Assembly (NCBI RefSeq): GCF_017873395.1
Contig: NZ_JAGGKC010000017.1
Coordinates: 23,509 to 87,508 of the forward strand
Origin: Youngiibacter multivorans
Lineage (GTDB): Bacteria > Bacillota > Clostridia > Clostridiales > Clostridiaceae
Direction of reading: 5' to 3'
Length of the DNA: 64,000 bases
Below are positions 25,586 to 33,579 of this stretch, piece after piece. Both the position numbers and the translations under genes were made by a program. Positions within the stretch are counted from its first letter, which is position 1; every line of letters begins with the position of its first letter. Below the pieces are notes generated by a model, which saw only the letters and a program-made list of their open reading frames with translations, was not told where the DNA came from and did not search any database.

Positions 25586-26374
25586 CTAAAGGAAAATCTC
25601 CTGCAGCTCATCCTGCAACAAGATTATTTCAGGCAATATTTCCTTGTACTTCACAGCATCCCTTGCTGCAATCTTCCTGAGGTTAGTACCAGGTGTGCCT
25701 TCAAAGGGTATATGGCATACTACTATCTTGTCTGGCCTAATGGATTCCGTGAGTGCCAATCTTCCTTCGCGCCTGTTGAGGAAGAGCGGATTGATGAAAA
25801 CGGCATGAATCCGAATTCCTGAAAGCATGGTCTTGAAATAATCCGGATCGTAATCGGAGTCTCCTGTTATGAGTATTACTTTGTCACCCAGTTCAATCAG
25901 ATAGCAGTAATGTTCGGTTTCCCTGTACAACTCGCCGGCATGCATGGTTCTGAAAGCTTCGATTTTGATACCATCAAGCTCATAGCCTGCTATTTTTCCC
26001 AAAGGTATGTCAAGAAGCCACAATTTGGCTTCATTCATATCTGCAGATTCCCTTAATCGGACAAATGGCCTGCTGTCCTTGTCAGGCATCATCAGGTACC
26101 TTGTCCTTTGACCTTCTACCAATGCTCTTGTAACTTCAGGCGAGAAGTGGTCATGATGGCAATGGGTATACATAAGAATGTCTATGTCCCTGAAAAGCGG
26201 CTTTTTGCCTTCAAGAAGATCATTACGGACCTCATCCGATAATCCGCTGAAATAACCGTGTATTTCTCCTGGAGTTCCATCAATGAGGAGCTTTGTTCCT
26301 TTGTACTCCAACATAATTCCTGAATTGGCGAGCAGTGTAACCCTTGGCGACTCCGTATTATCGAATGACTTCAT
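25586..26374 (-). CDS. Metallo-beta-lactamase-fold hydrolase
   Basis: 262 residues. The metal-binding motif THCHHDHF (about 71-78) is the H-x-H-x-D-H signature. Further ligands are suggested by MHAGE (about 129-133) and the Asp in ITGDSDYDPDYF (about 155-166), with a late His in VVCHIPFEG. The fold is close to UlaG/RomA-type MBL hydrolases acting on phosphodiesters or lactones; the substrate is unknown. It overlaps the upstream 120-residue gene by four bases (ATGA), so the two are translationally coupled and probably function together. Confidence 0.75.
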   Translation of the reverse strand: MKSFDNTESPRVTLLANSGIMLEYKGTKLLIDGTPGEIHGYFSGLSDEVRNDLLEGKKPLFRDIDILMYTHCHHDHFSPEVTRALVEGQRTRYLMMPDKDSRPFVRLRESADMNEAKLWLLDIPLGKIAGYELDGIKIEAFRTMHAGELYRETEHYCYLIELGDKVILITGDSDYDPDYFKTMLSGIRIHAVFINPLFLNRREGRLALTESIRPDKIVVCHIPFEGTPGTNLRKIAARDAVKYKEILPEIILLQDELQEIFL

Positions 26375-26733
26375 GTCTGCTCCTTTTTCTTCTTGGAAAC
26401 ATAATGTGTGGAATAGCTTCTTTCAATTTTCTCATCAGAGGATCTGCTGAATCTCAGGGGCTTCCCTTTATGCATGTATGCTGTCCAGGAAGGCTTCAGT
26501 CCGTTCTTGTCAGCATATGACCTTATTTCGTGCATCGCCATTGAAAGCTTGCTGAGATTTGTCCTGCATACACTTTCCAGATAGGGTACCCTTCCGGACC
26601 GCCAGTCGTCATAATCTTTTCTGCTCAGGATTCCAATCTCAATAAGTACATCCACCGGTGCGGCAAAGCCCTTTGCGCTTATGATATCAGCCATTGCCTT
26701 ATCAACTTTGGCCTTAAGCTCCATGTTGTTCAT
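26371..26733 (-). CDS. Conserved hypothetical protein
   Basis: 120 residues with GAGGGG upstream. The sequence is basic and contains GILSRKDYDDWRSGRVPYLESVC (about 34-56) and LKPSWTAYMHKGKPLRFSRS (about 79-98), blocks I recall from a small uncharacterised family in Gram-positive and other bacteria. There are no membrane segments. It is coupled to the MBL hydrolase gene by an ATGA overlap. The C-terminus is Lys-rich. A nucleic-acid-related role is possible but unsupported. Confidence 0.6.
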   Translation of the reverse strand: MNNMELKAKVDKAMADIISAKGFAAPVDVLIEIGILSRKDYDDWRSGRVPYLESVCRTNLSKLSMAMHEIRSYADKNGLKPSWTAYMHKGKPLRFSRSSDEKIERSYSTHYVSKKKKEQT

Positions 26734-26814
26734 AAGAATACCCCTCAGTTCCCTCTATTAATTCCAATAGCATAATTTTATTTGAATTTGTACTTCAAAT
26801 CAACGCAAACAAAA

Positions 26815-26854
26815 TAAAGAAACATCTGATACCCACAATGTAATCAGATGTTTC
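26815..26854 (-). terminator. Terminator overlapping the stop codon of the UbiB-like gene
   Basis: Arms GAAACATCTGAT (26819-26830) and ATCAGATGTTTC (26843-26854). On the minus strand the hairpin starts inside the last codons of the gene and is followed by CTTTATTTTG. Confidence 0.75.
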
Positions 26855-28463
26855 CGGATTTCAAGATTGAGATAAGGAGCCACAGGCCCAGGAGACCTGC
26901 CAGGAAAAATCCCAATATGCCTACGATGGATACGCCTCTAACCGCAGAATCTGCACCAACCCTTATGATGAGCGCTGAAGCTATTATGATAGCAGCTGTT
27001 ATGAGTGCGAAAACCATCCTGTTTACCATCTTGTTGAAATCAACCCACTTTTCATCAAGGTTAGTTATGTCCACTCGTACTTTACCTCTACCGCTGATAT
27101 AGTTGTCCAGTATGGTCGATACCTGTGAAGGGATACCAACCGAGTCAACCATAAAATTCATTCCCTTGATCATAAGAAGGTCAAGGCTGATATCAGGAAC
27201 CAGTTTTTCAGATGTCATGTCCTTGATGTATGCGCTTGCGATTTCCATGATGCTGATATCAGGTGAAAGGTCAGACAGCACACCCTCTAGTATCAGCAGT
27301 GACTTGAGAAGTATGGTGAACTCCCTGGGGAGCTTTAGGTTATTTTTCCTGGCCGCTTCAAACAGGTCCTTGAAGAGGTATGAGACCTGGAAATTCCTGA
27401 GGCTTGAATGGGCGTAGTTATGGACTATCTTCTCAATATCGTCATGAAGCCTGTTCCTGTCCACGGGTCCCTTCTGTATCCCAAGGATTAGGATCAGGTT
27501 GACTATCTGAGTTATGTCTTCGGATACAAGTGACCTGAGCAGATCGTTGAAAGCCCTCCTTGATGACGAGTCGAGAACACCCATGATCCCAAAATCGATA
27601 TAGTAGATTTTTCTTCCACTTATGATGAGATTGCCGGGATGAGGATCACCATGGAAGAAACCATTGTTGAAGACCTGATAGAGGAAAGACAATATAAGCT
27701 TTCTCCCAATCTCGTTCGGTTCATAGCCTTCCTTGATAAGCGCTTCCTTGCTGCTTATTTTTATACCCTCTATGCGTTCCTGAACCGAGACACGCTTTGT
27801 AGACATTCCATCTATAGGTTTCGGTACGCTGATGCATGCGATATCCTTATTGTCATGCATGAATCTAATCATGAAGGATACTTCATTCCTGAAATCAAGC
27901 TCAATTTTCGTGGTCTCCTTGATTTCCTCAAGTGCTTCAACAGGATCGAGAAGAACATCCTTAAGGGTATCAGGTGCTTTTTTTACTATTCCTATCAGAA
28001 TGTCCATATCCTCAAGCAGCTTGTTCTCGATATCAGGCCGCTGGACCTTAACGATTACCGGCGTACCGTCAACAAGCACCGCATTGTGTACCTGAGCCAC
28101 GGATGCACAGGCAACAGGATCCTTATCAATTGAGATGAAGAGCTGATCTATGTCTTTATTAAGGTCCGCTTCAATGATTTCCTGTACAGTGTCAAAGGAG
28201 AATGATGGAGCTGAATCCTGAAGCTTTGACAACTCGGTAATATATTCAGGGGGTAAAATATCAGGTCTTGTGGATAATATCTGGCCGATTTTAATAAAGG
28301 TCGGTCCTAATTCCTCAAAGACCAGCCTTAGGTTCTCAGGATCCTTCTTCACCCTTTCAGCCCTGAACTTCGTGTTGATGACATGGCCGAATCCGTAGGC
28401 TCCCAGGACCCTTACGATTTCCCTGAACCGCTTGTTCCTCTTCCTGTCTTCAGCTTCACCCAT
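26844..28463 (-). CDS. UbiB/ABC1/AarF family atypical protein kinase-like protein
   Basis: 539 residues. The N-terminal KxGQ signature is present in FIKIGQILSTRPD (about 53-65). The ATP-site region is VACASVAQVHNAVL...VIVKVQRPDIENKL (about 112-144), the catalytic loop is GDPHPGNL (about 269-276), and the metal loop is YIDFGIMG (about 283-290). Two hydrophobic segments at the C-terminus (about 480-535) anchor it to the membrane. The family has ATPase activity and supports isoprenoid quinone or lipid metabolism in other organisms; the role in an anaerobe is unclear. It is downstream of a phasin-like gene by 21 bases, a pairing seen in other Clostridia. Confidence 0.88.
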   Translation of the reverse strand: MGEAEDRKRNKRFREIVRVLGAYGFGHVINTKFRAERVKKDPENLRLVFEELGPTFIKIGQILSTRPDILPPEYITELSKLQDSAPSFSFDTVQEIIEADLNKDIDQLFISIDKDPVACASVAQVHNAVLVDGTPVIVKVQRPDIENKLLEDMDILIGIVKKAPDTLKDVLLDPVEALEEIKETTKIELDFRNEVSFMIRFMHDNKDIACISVPKPIDGMSTKRVSVQERIEGIKISSKEALIKEGYEPNEIGRKLILSFLYQVFNNGFFHGDPHPGNLIISGRKIYYIDFGIMGVLDSSSRRAFNDLLRSLVSEDITQIVNLILILGIQKGPVDRNRLHDDIEKIVHNYAHSSLRNFQVSYLFKDLFEAARKNNLKLPREFTILLKSLLILEGVLSDLSPDISIMEIASAYIKDMTSEKLVPDISLDLLMIKGMNFMVDSVGIPSQVSTILDNYISGRGKVRVDITNLDEKWVDFNKMVNRMVFALITAAIIIASALIIRVGADSAVRGVSIVGILGFFLAGLLGLWLLISILKSGNI

Positions 28464-28484
28464 GACTCGCTCCTCGAGCTCCCG

Positions 28485-28757
28485 CTATCTTTCCTCCAGC
28501 TTCCTTACCCTTTCCTTGAGTTCATCGAACTCCTCCCTTAATACAAGCTCAAGGGAATCAATGAATTCCTCAACATCCTTGTGAGTGACTGGTTTGGCCT
28601 CCTCATTCTTCTTCATGAGCTCTTCTCTCAGTTCCCTGCCCTGCTTTACAGTGAGATTGCCTTTTTCAATAAGATCCTGGATTGTCTTGTCAAGCTTCTC
28701 AAATGATACCGATGCAGCACCTAATGTGACCAATGCCATCTTTTTCAGTTCTTCCAT
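28485..28757 (-). CDS. Phasin-like coiled-coil protein
   Basis: 90 residues from the ATG ending at 28757, which has GGAGG eight bases upstream. Almost the whole length is amphipathic helix, with heptads from about residue 20 to the end (LIEKGNLTVKQGRELREELMKK, EFDELKERVRKLEER). Such proteins are annotated as phasin family or polyhydroxyalkanoate-synthesis regulators, and here it precedes the UbiB-like gene in the same operon. It may be a partner that binds lipid surfaces; this is inference. No PHA synthase gene is present in the window. Confidence 0.6.
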   Translation of the reverse strand: MEELKKMALVTLGAASVSFEKLDKTIQDLIEKGNLTVKQGRELREELMKKNEEAKPVTHKDVEEFIDSLELVLREEFDELKERVRKLEER

Positions 28758-28968
28758 AACAAGAACCTCCATTTCAATTTCGTTATATTTAGAATATAAC
28801 GTTAATATTAATCGCATGTGAAAAAAATGTGAATAATATGACCTCTAAATTGCTGAACCAGAAGTTTTGCATGATATTTAAAAAACATATCTTCAGATAT
28901 CTTTATTTTTATATGTTAAAGAGGTATATTTGCTTTGGATGCCGCGATTTGCGGGAAAGGATATTTAT

Positions 28969-29367
28969 ATGGGAAAAACGTTGAAACGCATCATTGTAGC
29001 ACTTCTTGTCATCGTTTCACTATTTGCAGCTGGAATTTTCATTATGACCAAGATATCCGAGAAGAACCTGGAAGGTCTGGCTGAAACAGAAATACAGGAG
29101 CCTGACCTAAATAGCCTTTCAGACGGGACATACAAAGGAAGCTACAGCGCTTTTCCGGTAAGCGCTGATGTAGAAGTAGATATCAAAGGCCACAGGATAG
29201 AAGCCATCAGGTTAATTAAGCATGACAACGGACAGGGCAAGGGCGCTGAAACCTTGCCAGCCAGGGTCGTCCTGACCCAGAAGGTCGGGCAGGACCTGGT
29301 ATCAGGTGCAACCTACAGCAGCAAGGTTATACTCCTTGCAATATCTGATGCCCTGGATGGAGAGTAA
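28969..29367 (+). CDS. Membrane-anchored FMN-binding domain protein
   Basis: 132 residues from the ATG at 28969 with GGAAAGG upstream. An N-terminal hydrophobic helix (about 7-28) acts as signal anchor. The rest is a small FMN-binding domain: DGTYKGSYSAFPVSADVEVDIKG (about 46-68) and the flavinylation motif SGATYSS (about 115-121), in which the Thr is the expected covalent FMN attachment site as in RnfG and NqrC. It would work on the outer face of the membrane, perhaps in extracellular electron transfer. Covalent flavinylation needs an ApbE enzyme, which is not in the window. Confidence 0.75.
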   Translation: MGKTLKRIIVALLVIVSLFAAGIFIMTKISEKNLEGLAETEIQEPDLNSLSDGTYKGSYSAFPVSADVEVDIKGHRIEAIRLIKHDNGQGKGAETLPARVVLTQKVGQDLVSGATYSSKVILLAISDALDGE

Positions 29368-29402
29368 AAAAACACACCCCTGCAAGATTTTGCAGGGGTG
29401 TG
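29366..29402. terminator. Bidirectional terminator between the FMN-binding and ferritin genes
   Basis: Thirteen-base arms CACACCCCTGCAA (29373-29385) and TTGCAGGGGTGTG (29390-29402). An A run at 29366-29372 gives a strong T tract for the minus-strand ferritin gene. Confidence 0.88.
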
Positions 29403-29428
29403 CCGATTATTCATGAGAATTTAATTGA

Positions 29429-29917
29429 CTATGCTCTTGAGCCTATTTCCTTGTCAAGGAGATATTCGCCCTGCTTGGAGCCTTCAACAAACTTGAGCTT
29501 TCCAATTATCATGTTGAAAGTAGCTTCCTCTTCAACCTGCTCGTCAACGTACCATCTCAGGAAGCTTGATGCTTCATGTGACTTGTCTTCAGCAGCAATG
29601 TCAGCAAGGTTATGAATTCTTGCGGTTACTGACTTTTCATGCTCGAGAGCCTTTCTGTAGAGGTCTCCGAAGCCTTCGAATTCTACCTCTGGTCCCTTGA
29701 TTCCTGAGAGAAGCACTCTGTTGCCTGTCTCGTTAAGGAATCCGAAGAACTTCATTGCGTGACCTACTTCCTCCTGGGCCTGCTTCTTGAAGAATGCAGC
29801 TGATCCAAGATAGTCTGTAGCTTCCGCATAAGCGGACATGGAAAGATAAATATATGAGGATTCAAGCTCATAGTTTATCTGGTCGTTAATAGCATCTACC
29901 AATCTTTTACTTAACAT
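29429..29917 (-). CDS. ftn: Ferritin, bacterial non-haem type
   Basis: 162 residues, standard length for FtnA-type ferritins, which form 24-subunit iron-storage shells. The ferroxidase residues are visible: Glu17, Glu50 and His53 (EEVGHAMKFF), Glu94, Gln127 and Glu130 (VDEQVEEE). The start has CAGGAGGATC upstream. Two identical palindromic sites lie in the divergent region, one over the likely -10, suggesting regulation by iron or peroxide. It is a monocistronic gene closed by a strong terminator. Confidence 0.94.
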   Translation of the reverse strand: MLSKRLVDAINDQINYELESSYIYLSMSAYAEATDYLGSAAFFKKQAQEEVGHAMKFFGFLNETGNRVLLSGIKGPEVEFEGFGDLYRKALEHEKSVTARIHNLADIAAEDKSHEASSFLRWYVDEQVEEEATFNMIIGKLKFVEGSKQGEYLLDKEIGSRA

Positions 29918-29989
29918 ATCGATCCTCCTGATTTTCTAGTATTGTGCGAAGCTCTGCGGGGTATTCCTGCAGACAATTCATTATGCACC

Positions 29990-30054
29990 ACATAATAATT
30001 ATAGACCAAAATGGCACTAAATCGACATTGTTTACAAAATCATAATAATTATTG
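29990..30054. promoter_or_regulatory. Two Fur/PerR-like boxes between ferritin and addB
   Basis: CATAATAATTAT occurs at 29991-30002 and again at 30041-30052, exactly 50 bases apart. In 15-base windows each matches the PerR consensus at 11 of 14 defined positions. The first overlaps a TATAAT on the minus strand that could be the ferritin -10. Confidence 0.45.
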
Positions 30055-30142
30055 TTTGGTGCTTAGATGTGTCAATTGCGACATAATCAGGACTTGCCTA
30101 TAGTATAATGGAAGATGAGAAATTCTTGAAGGATGTGGAAGC

Positions 30143-33100
30143 ATGAGCCTTAGGCTGATATACGGGAGAGGCGGCAGCGGCAAGACCACCTTTGTATTCA
30201 ATGAGATAAGGGATAGGATGAAGGATAATGACTTAAGGTTCATCCTGATTGTACCTGAACAGTATACTTTCAGGACCGAGCAGAGGGTATTGAGACAGCT
30301 TCCTTCTGATGCCGTGCTGAGGGTTGCGGTAATGAGCTTCGGGACCCTTGTAAGAAAGGTCCTGGGAACTGTCGGAGGTGCGACTCACGACCTGATTTCC
30401 TCGACTGGCAAGGTAATGCTTGCAGCAAAGGCACTAAGTGACACCAGGGATGATTTGACGATCTATAAAGGTGTCTCAAAGAGGAGCGGCTTTGCCCAGA
30501 CTGCTGCAGACCTCATAGATGAACTGAGAAGGTTCGATGTGGATTCTGTGGTTTTGTCATCAGCAGCCGAGGAGACGGATGACAGCGAGCTCAAACGAAA
30601 GCTTAAGGACATCAGCAAGATATATGAAAAGTATGAAGAGGATCTGCACAGGAACAATGTGGATTCTACTGATGAGGCGGGATATGCCGTAGAGAGGCTG
30701 GAGAAGGCTGAGTTCGTTAAGGATTCTGTGGTTTATATCGACGAGTTCAATGACTTTTCGGTGATGCAGCTGAAGCTTATTGGAAAGCTCATGGAGTCTT
30801 CAGCCTCTGTCACATTGGCTTTGACTTTGGATTACTATGATTCAGGAGATAGAGATGTGTTCAGCATCACCAGAGATACTGAAGGAAAGGTAATGAGACT
30901 TGCAGAGGAGTCAGGAATTTCCATAGTGAAACCGGTAATCCTTGGCAATCCGGGGCAGGCGAGGCTCTCCGGAAACAGGGAGCTGCAGCATCTTGAAGCT
31001 GAGTTCTTCAGGTATCCGAACAAGGCATTGAACGGAAGTATCGGTTCAGTATCAATCTATAAGGCCCAGAACAGCTATGACGAGGTAGAGAGGATTGCAA
31101 AGGATATGACCAGAAGGGTCAGAGAGGATGAGAGTCTGAGATACAGGGATATGGCTGTACTCTGCAGGGACATCGACTCGTATTCTAGCATAGCTCAGTC
31201 CATTTTCAATGAGTATGGGATTCCGCTTTTTCTGGACAAGCGAAGAAGCATAGTAGGAAGTCCGATATCAATATATATTTTGTCCTTGCTTGAAACACTG
31301 GTTTCAGGCTTTGCCTACGAGCCACTTTTCAGGATGCTTAAGACAGGCTTGTCAGTAATCACAACAGGTGAAGCTGATTTGCTTGAAAACTATGTCCTCG
31401 CACATGGCCTCGGCAGCTGGCATTTCTTTGGCGACTGGAAATTCTCATACCCAAACATCACAGGCAGCGAGCTGAATTCGAAATATGTATCGGACGTACT
31501 TGAAATGAGAGACAGGATTGCCGGAACATATTCAAGCCTGAAGGACAGGCTTTCCGAATGCAAGGATGCAAGGGATGTCACTTCAGCCCTCTTCAATCAT
31601 ATGGAAGAAAATGGAGTGATCAATAAGGCATCAGCTGCCGCAAGGTCTGCAGGGGAACAGGATCTAACCGAATACCGGGAAGTGCTAAGTGGCATCAACT
31701 CTATTCTTGATGATATGGCTACTGTTTTCGGTGAAGAGAATATTGAACTTTCGGTTTATTTTGAAATGATGAAGGCTGCGGTAGGCAGCTATGAAATAGG
31801 AATTATTCCGTTGACCCTTGATCAGGTCATTCTCGGAGATGTAGCAAGGATAAGGAGCGGCGGTACAAAAGGGCTCTATATCCTTGGTGCTAACGACGGG
31901 GTCTTTCCAAGGGCAATCAAGGATGAAGGCATATTCACCGACAGCGACAAGATGGCGCTGAAGGACAAGGGTGTGGAGATTTCTGTGGACTCCAGAACCA
32001 GGTCAGTCTATGAGCAATTCCTGATCTATACGGCACTGACTACTGCCAGTGGCTTTGTATTTGTAAGCTATCCATCGTCTGACCTTGAAGGCAAGTCACT
32101 TAGACCTTCGCAGGTGGTCAACAGACTTAAGAAAATCTTTCCGGATCTTATCGAAGAGGTACCTAAGGGACCTCTTGAGGCTGATCTGGCTGGATTGGAT
32201 GAGGTTACTAGACCGGATCCGACGTTCAATCAGCTTGTCCATGAGATGAGAAGGAACTATCAGGGGGAGGCTGTGGAAACATTGTGGGGAGAGGTCTACA
32301 GATGGTTCTGCGAGAAACCGGAATATGCTGTAAGACTTGACACTGCAGTCAGGGGGCTTGCTTATTCGAATATGGCTCAGAAGCTTCCTCGAAAAACCAT
32401 AAAGGGACTCTACGGCGATGAGATGAAAATCTCAGTATCAAGACTGGAGAGGTTCTCCCAGTGCCCCTTCGCATACTTCATACAGTATGGTATGAAGGCT
32501 AAGGACAGGGTCCTGCACGAGATAACTGCGCCTGATATCGGTACGCTGATGCACGGGGTGATAGACAGGTTTACGGAGGACCTCAAGGGGCTCGAAGGTG
32601 GAATCGCAGAAGCTGACCGTGAGTTCATACATGAAAGCATCAGCAGGCTGGTTGACGAAGCCATAGATACAACTAATGCGATATACAAGGAAAGTCCAAG
32701 ATACAGGCACATGGGGGAAAAGATCAAAAAAACCCTCATGAGGTCTGTGGATACGATAACCAAGCAGATATCCAAAGGAGATTTCGTACCAAGGTTCAAT
32801 GAGCTCGGCTTTGGCATGGACGGGATTCTTCCACCACTGAAGATTGAGCTGGACGGAGAGGGTGAAGACGTCTTCCTGATAGGAAGGATAGACAGGGTTG
32901 ATGTGCTTGAGCTTGACGGGAAATCCTATATCAGGATCATTGACTACAAATCCTCAGCAAAAGACGTATCAATCACAGAGGTATTCTACGGACTTCAGAT
33001 GCAGCTTCTTGTGTATCTGGATGTGGTCCTGAAAAATTCTGATATCCTGTTGAAGAGCGGCGCAATTCCCGGAGCCATTTTGTATTTCAGGATGGATGAC

Positions 33101-33577
33101 CCGATAATTGATGGAAGCCTGTCTCTGGATACGGATACAATAGAGCGTGAGGTGTTCAAGTCCCTCCAGATGAAGGGGCTTATCCTTAAGGATGCCAGCG
33201 TAGTAAGGTCTATGGACAGGGAAATGGGTGATTATTCACTTATAATCCCGGCAAAGATAACTTCATCAGGTGAAGTGGTGTCAAAATCCAACAGGAAGGA
33301 CAAGACTATGGCAACCATACTTACTGAAGCGGATTTTGATACGTTAAGGGAGTATACTACGGAAAGCATCAGAAGGATACTCAGGGAAATGGTGTCGGGC
33401 AGCATAACCGTGCTTCCGGCGAAAAACGGAGACAGGATCCCATGTACATACTGTACGTATTCTGCCATATGCCAGTTTGATGCCAGGATGCCAGGTAACA
33501 AATACAGGAAAATTGCACCGATGAAAATTGAAGATCTGTGGAGCAGCATGAAGGAAACCGTTGAGGGAGGTGACTAA
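30143..33577 (+). CDS. addB: ATP-dependent helicase/nuclease subunit B
   Basis: 1144 residues, the usual length of Firmicutes AddB (RexB). Together with AddA it resects double-strand breaks for RecA-mediated repair and recognises Chi. The Walker A-like GRGGSGKTTFV lies at about 9-19. The C-terminal nuclease has the IIDYKSS motif (Asp934, Lys936). Four Cys for the structural [4Fe-4S] cluster are at 774 (FSQCPFAYF) and 1101, 1104, 1110 (CTYCTYSAICQ). The helicase-like domain is degenerate, as is normal for AddB. The start has GAAGGATG upstream, and addA follows after two bases. Confidence 0.94.
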   Translation: MSLRLIYGRGGSGKTTFVFNEIRDRMKDNDLRFILIVPEQYTFRTEQRVLRQLPSDAVLRVAVMSFGTLVRKVLGTVGGATHDLISSTGKVMLAAKALSDTRDDLTIYKGVSKRSGFAQTAADLIDELRRFDVDSVVLSSAAEETDDSELKRKLKDISKIYEKYEEDLHRNNVDSTDEAGYAVERLEKAEFVKDSVVYIDEFNDFSVMQLKLIGKLMESSASVTLALTLDYYDSGDRDVFSITRDTEGKVMRLAEESGISIVKPVILGNPGQARLSGNRELQHLEAEFFRYPNKALNGSIGSVSIYKAQNSYDEVERIAKDMTRRVREDESLRYRDMAVLCRDIDSYSSIAQSIFNEYGIPLFLDKRRSIVGSPISIYILSLLETLVSGFAYEPLFRMLKTGLSVITTGEADLLENYVLAHGLGSWHFFGDWKFSYPNITGSELNSKYVSDVLEMRDRIAGTYSSLKDRLSECKDARDVTSALFNHMEENGVINKASAAARSAGEQDLTEYREVLSGINSILDDMATVFGEENIELSVYFEMMKAAVGSYEIGIIPLTLDQVILGDVARIRSGGTKGLYILGANDGVFPRAIKDEGIFTDSDKMALKDKGVEISVDSRTRSVYEQFLIYTALTTASGFVFVSYPSSDLEGKSLRPSQVVNRLKKIFPDLIEEVPKGPLEADLAGLDEVTRPDPTFNQLVHEMRRNYQGEAVETLWGEVYRWFCEKPEYAVRLDTAVRGLAYSNMAQKLPRKTIKGLYGDEMKISVSRLERFSQCPFAYFIQYGMKAKDRVLHEITAPDIGTLMHGVIDRFTEDLKGLEGGIAEADREFIHESISRLVDEAIDTTNAIYKESPRYRHMGEKIKKTLMRSVDTITKQISKGDFVPRFNELGFGMDGILPPLKIELDGEGEDVFLIGRIDRVDVLELDGKSYIRIIDYKSSAKDVSITEVFYGLQMQLLVYLDVVLKNSDILLKSGAIPGAILYFRMDDPIIDGSLSLDTDTIEREVFKSLQMKGLILKDASVVRSMDREMGDYSLIIPAKITSSGEVVSKSNRKDKTMATILTEADFDTLREYTTESIRRILREMVSGSITVLPAKNGDRIPCTYCTYSAICQFDARMPGNKYRKIAPMKIEDLWSSMKETVEGGD

Positions 33578-33579
33578 AG

